Assembly: GCF_964019385.1 (NCBI RefSeq)
Contig: NC_088654.1
Span: forward strand, 5,043,597-5,107,596
DNA: 64,000 nt
Source: Sycon ciliatum
Taxonomy: Eukaryota; Porifera; Calcarea; Leucosolenida; Sycettidae
Direction of reading: 5' to 3'
A model generated the notes under the pieces. That model had not been told where the DNA came from. It was given only the letters and a program-made list of their open reading frames with translations, and made no database searches. Every line of letters starts with the position of its first letter. Within the stretch, counting starts at the first letter, position 1. The position numbers were made by a program, and so were the translations under genes. This document shows, piece by piece, positions 52,905 through 63,059 of this stretch.

Positions 52905-53160
52905 TCTCACTTGACTGACTCACGACTGCCATCCAGAGCACACGAGAAGTCCATTCAACCGTTCACTCGGCATACCTGCACGAAAGCACCACTCCCTGGT
53001 CCGTTTCCAGCACACCAAACACCTTGTGAACACCAGATTGCAGCGTGAGTCAGTGTCGCTCATGGAGGTGCTGACCAAGCGCTGAGGACCGTTGGCCGTT
53101 CACAACATTGTTGCCTCCAAACCATCTAATTCTCAAGCCCTCGCTGGGGACAACAATGTG
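52905..53160 (+). repeat. Arm fragment of the 35-kb ribozyme palindrome family
   Basis: CTTGACTGACTCACGACTGCCATCCAGAGCACACGAGAAGTCCAT and GAAAGCACCACTCCCTG match the left arm (35157-35244). Instead of the ribozyme apex the sequence then continues into CAGCGTGAGTCAGTGTCGCTCATG, shared with 11570 on. Confidence 0.65.
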
Positions 53161-53229
53161 AAGAAGAGGTTGGTGGGACCCTGGCGATAGTATGGGAAGA
53201 GTGTGTTGTTCTCTGCATGGGAGATCGCT

Positions 53230-54440
53230 GTTTCCTTAAGAGAGCATGTCTGAGAATACCAAAGTATGTGTGCAAGTGGATCTCTCCAATTTCGCTCAAA
53301 ATTTGCAGGTAGGTTGCCTTTGGGGTGTGGATCGACTGTGCAAAGCCCTTGAAAAAGTTTCTGAAGGGAACCTTGAAATTTGCATACCCCTCAAAAATGG
53401 CCGAAATATCACATTATTTATGGGTCTAGAAACGAGTCACGCCACAGCATATACGAACAAGCTAAGAACAAAACTCCATCAAGCCAACATTGCCTCACCT
53501 TAGAAGAGTTCCTGGAGCAGTACCACTTAGCCACGCCAGCATCCCAGAAGACGAGGTCCATCACCCCCTGACGCCACAAATGATCGTCTTGAAAATAGCC
53601 AATTTACAAGCGCTGGCAAAACAGCCAGCTACGTCCTCAATTGGCCAGAACTATACACCGGCAGATAGTAGAACACCTCTTCTAGCGCTGAGGACATGTC
53701 TCCCATCTTCCTTTTGGGGTTTTCTTGAAATAAACTTTTTTGAATTTTTCCACTCGACCATGCTGAAATACGGCCAAAGTCATACCTGCACAGGAAAGCT
53801 CGCCCCGTCGCGACGTCTCCTCAGCAATTTCTACTCCAACACTACTCCCAAGGCCGCAGAACAAAGTATAGTGTTGACTCTGACAAGGAAAAGCAGCGGT
53901 GATCACTTGTCACTCCAAACGACAAGCTTCTCCTTAAAATAAATAAATTTCACGGTTCGCGTGAGACTCGGCTGGAAGCCGAGTTTTCCGCATCCGCCGT
54001 GGGAACGCCACCACCCTCTAGGATCAAAGGCGCAGATGCAGCGCCTAAACGGTGGGAGGTGAGTAGATCAGACCCACCACCAAGTAGTCAAAGACCGAAA
54101 TCCCATTAGCTGCATCCATGTTACCCTCGTGCCAGGCCACGAGTTCCCAATTAACTGTGGGTCGCAGCACGGCTGGAAAAATTCCTTCCGCTTCCAAGCA
54201 GGACTTGAACTTGGTACCCTCTGTTTCTCAATCATGGTCTTAGACTCATGGTCTTAGACTATCCCACTATGCCTGCTTCTCCTTGCACCACCAATAATTT
54301 TTTGTGCGACTGTTGATGCAAAAGTGACTGAAGGCCTGAGCGCAGTTTTTGAATTTTATTGCAAGATGCACGGTGAGATCGCGTGCTCTGTGACGTAGGA
54401 TGACGCTTCCTGCATGCATCACGATACGCGGCCAACGATC
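53230..54440 (+). repeat. M repeat, copy 2, split by a SINE
   Basis: The unit starts at GAGAGCATGTCTGAGAATACC, runs collinear with copy 1 (in reverse) to GACAAGCTTCTCCTT (53935), and resumes at 54285 with GCACCACCAATAATTTTTTGTGCGAC to ~54400. The MSENTKVCVQVDL frame at 53246 stops after 85 codons; overlapping frames 53380 and 53490 show the frameshifts. Confidence 0.7.
53936..54274 (-). mobile_element. tRNA-derived SINE (339 bp) with 10-bp target duplication
   Basis: GCTTCTCCTT is duplicated at 53926-53935 and 54275-54284. Read on the minus strand the element starts GGCATAGTGGGATAGTCTAAGAC (A-box region), has the B box AGTTCAAGTCCTG, a non-tRNA core (CTGCGACCC, GGCACGAGGG), and ends with an ATTTATTTATTTT tail. 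The 14-bp TCATGGTCTTAGAC is duplicated within the tRNA head. It interrupts the M repeat, so the empty site is known from copies 1 and 3. Confidence 0.8.
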
Positions 54441-54447
54441 GTGAAAG

Positions 54448-54802
54448 TAGGGAGGTTCTGCTATACGTGAAACGTAGAGAAATCACGTAGAGAGCAGGTG
54501 TCTGGGCTATAGAGTCTACGGCTTCGCGTGTTTTGGCTCCAGATTTCTACGCGGAGATGGGGTTCTCTACGTTGTGGCACACGCAGAGAAAATCCGTACG
54601 GATTTGCTGGGTATCGATCAACTGCATGCAGAAAACTGCCAAATATGGACGGGGAAATTCCCAGTACACATTCCGCGTGACTTCTCTAGGTAAAACGTAG
54701 CTACGTAGAGCAGAACAGCATTTCTTTACGTTACGGGAACGCGAAGAAAGTTCGCGTGATTCTTTGCGTCGCGTTCCCAAAACGTAGAGCAGAACCTCCC
54801 TA
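54448..54802. mobile_element. MITE with TAGGGAGGTTCTGCT termini
   Basis: It starts TAGGGAGGTTCTGCTATACG and ends CGTAGAGCAGAACCTCCCTA, inverted. ACGTAGAG-type motifs recur several times inside. 355 bp, non-coding. 54803-55350 shows no gene. Confidence 0.7.
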
Positions 54803-55359
54803 GTGCCTGGAACGCTACTCGGAACAGACCATGATGGCAGAGGTAAGATGAGCTTCATTTCCTGCTTGAACTGCTGAGTACCCCAACAAACTGTCCTAGG
54901 AGTGTTGCAATAGCAGCAAGCCGTTGAAATATGCCCCGTACAGCATGGAGAGTTATTCGTCTTTCACACTTACCTCCTGCAATCCCGAACATAGTCCAAC
55001 AGTAAAAGTCCCTTGTTTTCATGTCGATGCTCGACAAAAGCGGCTAGCTCGGTCCCTGTGTTGACTGGCACGCGAGTAGCACTGACTGCACGCACTTGTC
55101 GCGTGAACTGCATGAGAGATTTCTTACGTCATAAAGAATGTGATTTCATCATCATTTCACTGGTCTTCGACCTACATGGTCAGGGAAAGTCCCGGCTCGT
55201 AGGCCTACAACACTCCCAGCGTGTTCTTGAGCGCAGTAACAACACAAGGGGGATCACTTCCAGACCAACGGGCGTTCAAGGCGAGTAACAAGCGCACTTG
55301 ACGAAGGTGACTCTGAAATCTCGTGAGCCGTGGGCCACGCGACTTGGCATTCTTGCGTC

Positions 55360-56165
55360 ACAAGGCACGTGATTTCACCGTGCATCTTGCAATAAAATTC
55401 AAAAACTGCGCTCAGGCCTTCAGTCACTTTTGCTTCAACAGTCGCACAAAAAATTATTGGTGGCGCAAGGAGAAGCTTGTCGTTTGGAGTGACAAGTGAT
55501 CACCGCTGCTTTTCCTTGTCAGAGTCAAAACTACACTTTGTTCTGCGGCCTTGGGAGTAGTGTTGGAGTAGAAATTGCTGAGGAGACGTCGCGACGGGGC
55601 GAGCTTTCCTGCGCAGGTATGACTTTGGCCGTATTTCAGCATGGTCGAGTGGAAAAATTCAAAAAAGTTTATTTCAAGAAAACCCCATAAGGAAGATGGG
55701 GGACATGTCCTCAGCGCTAGAAGAGGTGTTCTACTATCTGCCGGTGTATAGTTCTGGCCAATTGAGGACGTAGCTGGCTGTTTTGCCAGCGCTTGTAAAT
55801 GGGCTATTTTCAAGACGATCATTTGTGGCGTCAGGGGGTGATGGACCTCGTCTTCTGGGATGCTGGCGTGGCTAAGCGGTACTGCTCCAGGAACTCTTCT
55901 AAGGTGAGGCAATGTTGGCTTGATGGAGTTTTGTTCATAGCTTGTTCGTATACGCTGTGGCGTGACTCGTTTCTAGACCCATAAATAATGTGATATTTCG
56001 GCCAATTTTGAGGGGTATGCAAATTTCAAGGTTCCCTTCAGAAACTTTTTCAAGGGCTTTGCACAGTCGATCCACACCCCAAAGGGAACCTACCTGCAAA
56101 TTTTGAGCGAAATCGGAGAGATCCACTTGCACACATACTTTGGTATTCTCAGACATGCTCTCTTA
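55360..56165 (-). repeat. M repeat, copy 3
   Basis: Inverted relative to copy 2 and uninterrupted by the SINE. It begins (minus strand) at AGAGAGCATGTCTGAGAATACC (56165) and ends past AAAACTGCGCTCAGGCC (55412). The frame MSENTKVCVQVDLSDF stops after 73 codons, and the downstream frames are shifted as in copy 2. Confidence 0.7.
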
Positions 56166-57100
56166 AGCACTGTTGCTCTGGAAAATAATGTTGAATTATC
56201 CGTCCGCTCATTTCACACCACTGCTTGCGTTCGCCACATGTCCAAATAATAGCCACCTGACTGTTCTGATAGGGAACGGCAGATTCTGCTCGAAAAGGTG
56301 GCAGATTCTGCTCGAAGAGCTGTGAAATTGACAGAACCGTACAAACCTCATGGCGGGCAATTCCTGGAATTCTGCTCCATTTCTTTATCCAAATACCAAA
56401 CATGCATGGAACTTACCAGAAAAATACCGATTTGCTGCCAATTTGTCTGTCCGCAGAATCCGCCGGACCCTAAGTACAGATGATTTAGCTCAGTCTACCT
56501 CTGTGTGTCCGTTGGTATACGTCCTTGTCGGTCATTCTTTGAGAGTATCGAATTCCGATGACGGGTAGGAGCTGAGTCCGGCGGCATGCATCAATAAGTT
56601 TACCTGGGCTTCCGTGCGACCCGAAGTGGTAATTTGTTGGTGAGTACGGGTGATATAAGCGCATTGTAAATCAGGATGCTCTGCTTCTTTGTATCCAATT
56701 TTTCTGCGTTTGGTCTTAATTCTTGTCCAGGCTCCACTGGCCGAAGAACATGATCGACACACTCACGCTAGACGTGTGGACTAGAACTATAACTCTGCTG
56801 AACCGGTCAAAAAGTGGCAAGTAATGCCAGGCATACCGAATGGAAGACTCACTCGTATCCAGGTGAGATAACGTACTGGAGCAGACGAGCAGATCGGGGT
56901 ACTTGTAGTGACAATGTGGAGAAATGGGATGAAGGATGGAAGACCCCGCGAAAGCCATTGTTCAAGACAAAGGACGTGTCAGACACTGGACGAGTGACCG
57001 AACTGTGTTGTGGAAGAGAAGAGTCTCGACCTGCAAAATTGGATGTGACGACAAGTTGACTGCACAATGGAAAGCACGAGCTCGACATTGGAGGCGACGA
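56166..57100. repeat. Repeat D, diverged copy 4 (ribozyme side missing)
   Basis: AAGCACTGTTGCTCTGGAAAATAATGTTGA, CATTTCACACCACTGCTTG, AATTCCGATGACGGGTAGGAGC, TGCATCAATAAGTTTA, and GACTCACTCGTATCCAGGTGAG correspond in order to 33118-33840. A ~200-bp block (56280-56470) has no counterpart. Homology starts just downstream of the hammerhead position. 57100-57540 has a short AT-rich stretch with GTATACCGAATTACACACAAGT repeated twice. Confidence 0.65.
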
Positions 57101-57539
57101 AAACGACGAAAACGATATTCAAAAAATGATCAATCGACTACCAACGCTGCCATAAGATATCCGCTGTCTGACATCCGTTAACCGATGTCACTCTGTTCTG
57201 TTCCTGTGCGTAGACACTATCTTCACCACAAATATTCTGTGCCAGGTATACCGAATTACACACAAGTATTCTGTGCAAGGTATACTGAATTACACACAAG
57301 TACTTTCTGCTGTTCCTGTTTGCATTATTTCTATTTTTCGCCTTGTCACGTCCCTTCCTCCCTGTCTCATAAACGCCACCTTTACTTCATTCCCCCAAGT
57401 CACTCCCTTTGATAGGCATCCATTTGCCTCTGGCTAATCCTTGATAAAATATTATCAATGATATCAAGTGGTAGTACCCATATCTTGTCCGCACTACCTT
57501 ACAAGGTCTCCATTCATATCATATTCTTTCAATCGCTGT

Positions 57540-59810
57540 GACAAGGCAACAGTTTAATCACGTGACATATTCTTTTGCAAATACACATACATGAAACGTG
57601 CAAAACCAAAATTGGACAACTGACTCCAGGCAGAACATTTTCGTTCGTCAAACTGTTACAAACGAATAGCTTAGTGTACATTTCTGCAGTCAAATCATGA
57701 TTTTCTCGTTGCCATTGTTAAGACCTGCAAGTACAACATAAATTACACTGGGTATAGGATGACAATTACACCAAACAGAAACAAAACAAAAACAATACGA
57801 ACGTATGGTTGGGTTTCTACAAACAAACAATCACGTGTTCAACAAGATCACAAGGCAACACTTTTCACAAGCGTAATGCAATGAGCAGTCTGAAATTATG
57901 ATTGGGTAGTATGAAATACTTGGAACTGAAAGCACTCGGGTATATTCGAGAGTTCACAAATGCCCAAATTATTGTGAAGTGCCTTCACGGAATACATTGA
58001 GATAACATGCAAACGGATTCTGGTCCAGACGTACAGACTGGATGTTGAAAAAGCGACGCAACGACAACACCTCAGCGCACATTAGAAATTCCGGCTGCAG
58101 CTTTAGCAGGAGTTGTAGTCTACCATGGGTGTCTTGAACGTCTTTAACAAAGCTGGAAATGGCTGCTTCGTGATCTTTGAACTTCCCTGATGTCCGTTGT
58201 GTCTGACCATCAACATCAGTACACGAGTATCCACGTGCACTGCTCGTCAGCCGGGAATGATCGATTGAGGAAGATTTGTACATGATCTCTGTTTCTGGTT
58301 CTAACCATTTGTCTAAAAATGTCTGCACGCAAGAAAGGTCACCTACACTATCATCCATAGTCACTGCAAAGTTACTGTTCATCTCCACCGCAATAAGAAT
58401 CGTACTTCCGGAGTTTGGCTTGAAAACTTCAAAATACACTGGATGTCCTAACTTCAAATTCTTCTCAAGCAGCCCGAGGCATTTGGAGAGTATCCACTGA
58501 TATGATCTGTCCCCATATTGCGGTGTGAGCTCAACATTCGACGAGGTTGGTAGGCCAAACAATTTGAAGAAGCCTAGCACAATCTCCATAGGAGTTCCTG
58601 GGACACTGGAAAGATTCGATTCAGATACGATGGCCCTGGTCGAGTTGCAATAGGTGCACTGCCATTGATAACCACCTTTTGACCGTGGATTAGCATAAAT
58701 CCTGGCTGATCTTCCGCATCGGTTACATTGTCTTTCATTATGAATTACCTTCCTTCTCGCCAAAAAGCGTAGCAATGACTCTTTGTCCTGTATATCTTCC
58801 GCAAGGTCTTTCGAAGAGTACACTTCCTTCTTCCACTGCTCATCGTCCAGTATCATGCCTGGTTGCACAATCTGTTCTCCAGATAGACGTACATTGATTG
58901 CTACTCCTCCAGACGCACCGGCAGAAGCTGACTCGCCGACATGGGACTCCATCTCCGTCGACGACGGTGTATCACTGAACGTTAGTAGAGAACTAGTAAC
59001 TTGACGACAAAGGCTTTGGACTAATTATTGTGTCGCAGACAGTTTAAACAAGTCCCCGAGTCAGATGGCATACTTAGACACTGTGATGATTTTGTCACTT
59101 AATTTTACTAGATTGTTGAAAATATGGGCCGATAATGCCATTCGCCATCTAGGCGCTTGAATTCGCATGTCCGGTTTTCGCTTATGTATTTAGTGCGAAT
59201 CGACACGTCAACATGAGGGTCACGTTCGAAACCTATGGATTTGTGTATCTTCCGAACTGTGATGGATGAGAGTTTCACGCCTCACTTGCCATTTTCCCTA
59301 TCCATTTTTATTCCCCATTTCTAAACCGCCATGTTAGTACGAACTTAGTGTTGAGAGGTATTCAAGGAGTAACTGCTAACAATGGCCATAAATCAGAAAT
59401 TCCTGTAGCACACATCGTGTCCAGGAGAAGCTCAAACTCTGTTGAATCTCGTCATCTACTCCTCATCTTCTCACGAAAGATCACGCAGACGGCCAAGCCT
59501 ACTCACTCGATGGAAATGTGTCGATAGTTATCGCCTACATGTGTTTATCGCCTTTATTATTATTTTTTTACCTACCATTCAGTGATGTCCTCTAAACGAA
59601 GAAGGTCCTGAGAAAATGTTCCGAGAAAAAATACCAATATTGACGTATTCGTACTCAGATGCATGTACCTACTTTTAATGACTGCGCATTTTCTAGCCCT
59701 TGTTCCGGTCCTAGATTATTGCCTCCTTGTTGAATTGTAATAGTAGAAAATTACTATTCGGACACAACATCAATTTTGCGTATGCGCAATGACAGAGACT
59801 AGGTCCGAAT
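57540..59810 (-). repeat. Duplicated unit carrying ISXO2-derived gene, copy C
   Basis: The 3' flank shares AAACAGAAACAAAACAAAAACAATACGAACGT...GGTTTCTACAAACAAA with copy B. The 5' flank shares GGACTAATTATTGTGTCGCAG and, further out, TCACGCCTCACTTGCCATTTTCC and AGATCACGCAGACGG with copies A and the orphan at 35480. It is the most diverged copy. Confidence 0.7.
57969..58952 (-). CDS. ISXO2/Merlin-transposase-derived protein, copy C
   Basis: 327 residues from Met 58952, the Met shared by the family. The zinc ribbon is kept (RQCNRC ... CTYC), as are FFKLFGLPTS and NPFACYLNVFRE. The first acidic block reads VYFEVFKP (Glu for Asp), the DRS block has become DDSVGD, the second block is EIMYKSSS (no Asp), and the third is KDHEAAISSF. 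It has thus drifted furthest at the catalytic positions, yet has no stop or frameshift. No introns. The product is predicted to be nuclear and DNA-binding through the zinc ribbon. Confidence 0.65.
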   Translation of the reverse strand: MESHVGESASAGASGGVAINVRLSGEQIVQPGMILDDEQWKKEVYSSKDLAEDIQDKESLLRFLARRKVIHNERQCNRCGRSARIYANPRSKGGYQWQCTYCNSTRAIVSESNLSSVPGTPMEIVLGFFKLFGLPTSSNVELTPQYGDRSYQWILSKCLGLLEKNLKLGHPVYFEVFKPNSGSTILIAVEMNSNFAVTMDDSVGDLSCVQTFLDKWLEPETEIMYKSSSIDHSRLTSSARGYSCTDVDGQTQRTSGKFKDHEAAISSFVKDVQDTHGRLQLLLKLQPEFLMCAEVLSLRRFFNIQSVRLDQNPFACYLNVFREGTSQ

Positions 59811-60004
59811 ACAGCTTAGGTTTGGCAGCCGTCGCGAAAGAAAACATTGAACAGTGCAATTTATGAGCAAGTGGGTAAATGAAACGAGAGGAATACGTAA
59901 GAATCCAGACATTTGTGATCCCCTATTCCCACCGCACTAAAAGCGGACCAGGCATCATGACTTTGCACATCTATCGGTTTGCTGCTTCATTACGCGACCT
60001 GTTT

Positions 60005-61228
60005 TATTATTATTATTATTAGTATTATTATTAGGAATCAAAACGCACTAAACGTTAACTCATAATTGATGCAATAACACTACAAACATCATTGTATGAA
60101 TATAGGAAAAATCCACATGTACATCATTATTCAGAAAGATACTAATACAGAGAAATGGAGTGAGAAGAAACAACACCTATGAAAATGATAATCCTAGCAC
60201 TAAGGTAATAACAGGAAAAATTTCTAAACCACTTAAATTAACGAACTTGTAAGGACTACTAGTATACTGTGACACAAGATATGACACCATGGCCAATCAG
60301 GGCCAAACAGACAGAAGAAGCTGCTACTAAAACAATTTCAAACGAATAATGCTGTCCTTCTGGACACACAGATTAGGCTTATGAATACGTTGACAAACAG
60401 CTTCTAACACACTCAACTGCAACTTATAACCATGACGAGCACGGCACAAAACAGAAAAAGAAGAATCAGAATAAACCTTGCAGCAATCAAGACGAGATAC
60501 AAGATGCTTGTACACTGATGACACAATCATGCATGGTTTATTCTGATTCTTCTTTTTCTGTTTTGTGCCGTGCTCGTCATGGTTATAAGTTGCAGTTGAG
60601 TGTGTTAGAAGCTGTTTGTCAACGTATTCATAAGCCTAATCCGTGTGTCCAGAAGGACAGCATTATTCGTTTGAAATTGTTTTAGTAGCAGCTTCTTCTG
60701 TCTGTTTGGCCGTGGTTGGTCCTGGTGTCATATCTTGTGTCACAGTATACTGGTAGTCCTTACAAGTCCGTTAAGTGCTTTCGCAGTTTTTCCTGTTATT
60801 ACCTTAGTGCTCGGATTATCATTTTCATAGGTGTTGTTTCTTCTCACTCCATTTCTCTGTATTAGTATCTTTCTGAATAATGATGTACATGTGGATTTTT
60901 CCCATGTTCATACAATGATGTTTGTAGTCAGTAAAGGCCTCTTTCGCGCGCAAACAGAATACAATTGACAGTGGCATGGCGAATGATTAGAACACAACAC
61001 CAAAAAATGAAAACAATTGTATGTGTGAAAAAATGCAAAAAAACGAGAAACAAAAAACAAAAAACCAGGAAAATACAAGGGCGCTGTCCTGCCCACCATC
61101 GTCTCCACAACCTCACAGCCGGCCCTCCGAGATTGTCAACTCTCGCAATGCATTCACAGGACGGTGATATGACAATGATGTTTGTAGTGTGATTGCATCA
61201 ATTATTATTATTATTCTTATTTTTTAAA
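60005..61228. mobile_element. Head-to-head pair of 5'-truncated Penelope-like 3' ends (pair 1)
   Basis: The left half (60068-60515, minus) and right half (60540 on, plus) are inverted copies: both encode DSSFSVLCRARHGYKLQLSVLEAVCQRIHKPN.CVQKDSIIRLKLF-stop, the GIY-YIG C-terminal block with the catalytic-type Glu, and both continue through the same 3' untranslated region (TATGACACCA, TCATTTTCATAGGTG, TTCTGAATAATGATGTACATG). The 3' ends point outward, and ATT-rich runs lie outside (60005-60035; 61198-61225). The right half is split by a 243-bp insertion. The loop (60516-60539) is only ~25 bp. Confidence 0.7.
60929..61171. mobile_element. 243-bp insertion with perfect 17-bp target duplication
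   Basis: ACAATGATGTTTGTAGT lies at 60912-60928 and 61172-61188. The left arm of the inverted pair (60072-60088) has the same site once, so the insertion point is certain. The insert has an A-rich centre (CAAAAAAACGAGAAACAAAAAAC) and a GC-rich flank. I see no A or B box, open frame or hammerhead. A 17-bp duplication suggests LINE- or PLE-type target-primed insertion of an unknown short RNA. Confidence 0.7.
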
Positions 61229-61612
61229 AGAGGTCGGAGGCGGATAATACTTTAAAACGAAGGTAAGTTATGGGTCGCAAATATCCACGCAAACACACAT
61301 CCAGTCATAATATGGCACTTGTCATAAGTATCGGAACGTTTTCGGTCCCTTCTCATCAAGGATTATACAGGGAATGGCTCAGGTTGGAAAGACTAAAACT
61401 TATATAGCGTAAAGATAATTAGATAACAACACTCGTGACAAGGTGGAAAATTATCAAGTTTAGCACGACACAAAACTCGAAGGAAAATAATAATAGTGAC
61501 AAAAACATAGTGAGCAAATTAAGTTACATTGTTACCACCTCGACGAGGAGTAACACCAAACAATTGTAGCGACAACACATTTTCTTTCTGTACGCAAAGT
61601 TCAGGATCTAAC

Positions 61613-62320
61613 TTACGGATATACAAAGCTTCTAACACAGCCAAATGTAACGCACAATCTACCACGTGACAATATTGAGAAAACATTATCACTGTACAAC
61701 TCACGACAATTGGTACGGGCTGACAGATGTTGCTTGATTGACGAAGTGCGATTCTTAGCTCCATTGGGTGTTGTCTCCTCCAATGTCCCGTCATCTCGCC
61801 TCTTCGTGGCATCACCACTATCTGTCTCTTCGTGTTTCCGCGGCCTTCCTCGTTTCTTCACACTAACCGTTGGGTGCGCGATACCCGGTGTCCTTTCCGT
61901 GACGTCTCCTCCATTGCGGATTTCTATTGAGCTTCTTACTCCAACTTGTCCGGTGTCCGATATTGAGGTTAGTTTTCGCGGTCTACCACGTTTTCGAATA
62001 TTGACTGTTGTTGTCACTTCCCTTGTCGTTGTACGTTCGTCCTCATCAGTCCGTATTTTCACTTCGCTTCTCGTCACCCTTTCCGACGCCGACAGACCCT
62101 TTGTCAGTTTCGGTGGTTTACGTGTGGGTCTTTCACCATCTTTTATGCTGTTCTCAGCTGGCCCGTGTCCTACACACGCAGAGGAGGACGGGCATGCAGT
62201 CACATCTTCACGGGAAGAGGAAGATCCACCGATGGACTGGACAGCACATTTTGGAGGACGACCACGGCGAGGACGACAATCGCGCGCATCAAGCGGAACA
62301 CAATATCGGACACCGGACAA
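61613..62320 (-). pseudogene. Penelope-like GIY-YIG C-terminal region with three AT-hooks
   Basis: The 235-codon minus frame contains RRGRPPK, KRGRPRK and KKRGRPRK, three AT-hook cores that bind the minor groove of AT-rich DNA, within a charged linker. It continues SSIKQHLSARTNC (the H-containing GIY-YIG segment) and DNVFSILSRGR. It then loses frame relative to the plus copy, whose end reads LHLAVLEALYIRKLDPELCVQKENVLSLQLF (the EALYIR Glu block). The loss is a small deletion near 61645-61655. The reverse transcriptase and the GIY-YIG N-terminus are absent. Confidence 0.6.
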
Positions 62321-62746
62321 GTTGGAGTAAGAAGCTCAATAGAAATCCGCAATGGAGGAGACGTAACGGAAAGGACACCGGGTATCGCGCACCCAACGGT
62401 TAGTGTCAAGAAACGTGGAAGGCCGCGGAAACGCGAAGAGACAGATAGTGGTGATGCCACGAAGAGGCGTGATGACGGGACATTGGAGGAGACAACACCC
62501 AATGGAGCTAAGAATCGCACTTCGTCAATCAAGCAACATCTGTCAGCCCGTACCAATTGTCGTGAGTTGTACAATGATAATGTTTTCTCAATATTGTCAC
62601 GTGGTAGATGTGCGTTACATTTGGCTGTGTTAGAAGCTTTGTATATCCGTAAGTTAGATCCTGAACTTTGCGTACAGAAAGAAAATGTGTTGTCGCTACA
62701 ATTGTTTGGTTTTACTCCTCGTCGAGGTGGTAACAATGTAACATAA
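62304..62746 (+). pseudogene. Second copy of the AT-hook/GIY-YIG C-terminus, reading frame intact
   Basis: From ISDTGQVGVRSSIEIRN the frame holds one AT-hook (KKRGRPRKREE), SSIKQHLSARTNCRELYNDN, SILSRGR and the Glu block EALYIRKLDPELC, ending FTPRRGGNNVT. Unlike the minus copy the C-terminus is continuous. The 5' truncation point is within the sequence encoding ISDTGQ. Upstream codons in the same frame (62165-62303) are antisense to the minus copy and are not real coding sequence. Confidence 0.6.
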
Positions 62747-63059
62747 TTTGCTCACTATGTTGTTGTCACTATTATTATTATTATTTTCCTTCGAGTTTTG
62801 TGTCGTGCTAAACTTGATAATTTTCCACCTTGTCACGACTGTTGTTATGTAATTATCTTTACGCTATATAAGTTTTTTGTCTTTCCAGCTTGAGACATTC
62901 CCCGTATAATCCTTGATCAGAAGGGACCGGAAACGTTCGGATACTTATGACAAGTGCCTTATTATGACTGGATGTGTGTTTGCGTGGATATTTGCGACCC
63001 ATAAATTATTCTTATTATTATTATTTGGAAAGGACGGGAGAACTTCAAGGAGAACTTCA

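Larger units (their letters stand above)
61268..63005. mobile_element. Head-to-head pair of Penelope-like 3' ends (pair 2), AT-hook version
   Basis: The left arm 61268-61967 (minus unit) and right arm 62304-63005 (plus unit) are ~700-bp inverted copies, from TTATGGGTCGCAAATATCC to its mirror GGATATTTGCGACCCATAA. The minus unit extends farther 5' (to about 62320), filling the loop. ATT-rich runs lie just outside both ends (61201-61230; 63003-63027). Both units end in the same 3' untranslated region, which contains a degenerate TTGATGA...GAAAACG motif (61337-61358 minus; 62912-62935 plus). Confidence 0.75.

Noticed and set aside
62040..62070. CTGATGAGGACGAACG on the minus strand, hammerhead-like
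   Set aside because: There is no stem II between the two core halves. It encodes part of the acidic RTDEDER segment of the AT-hook frame.
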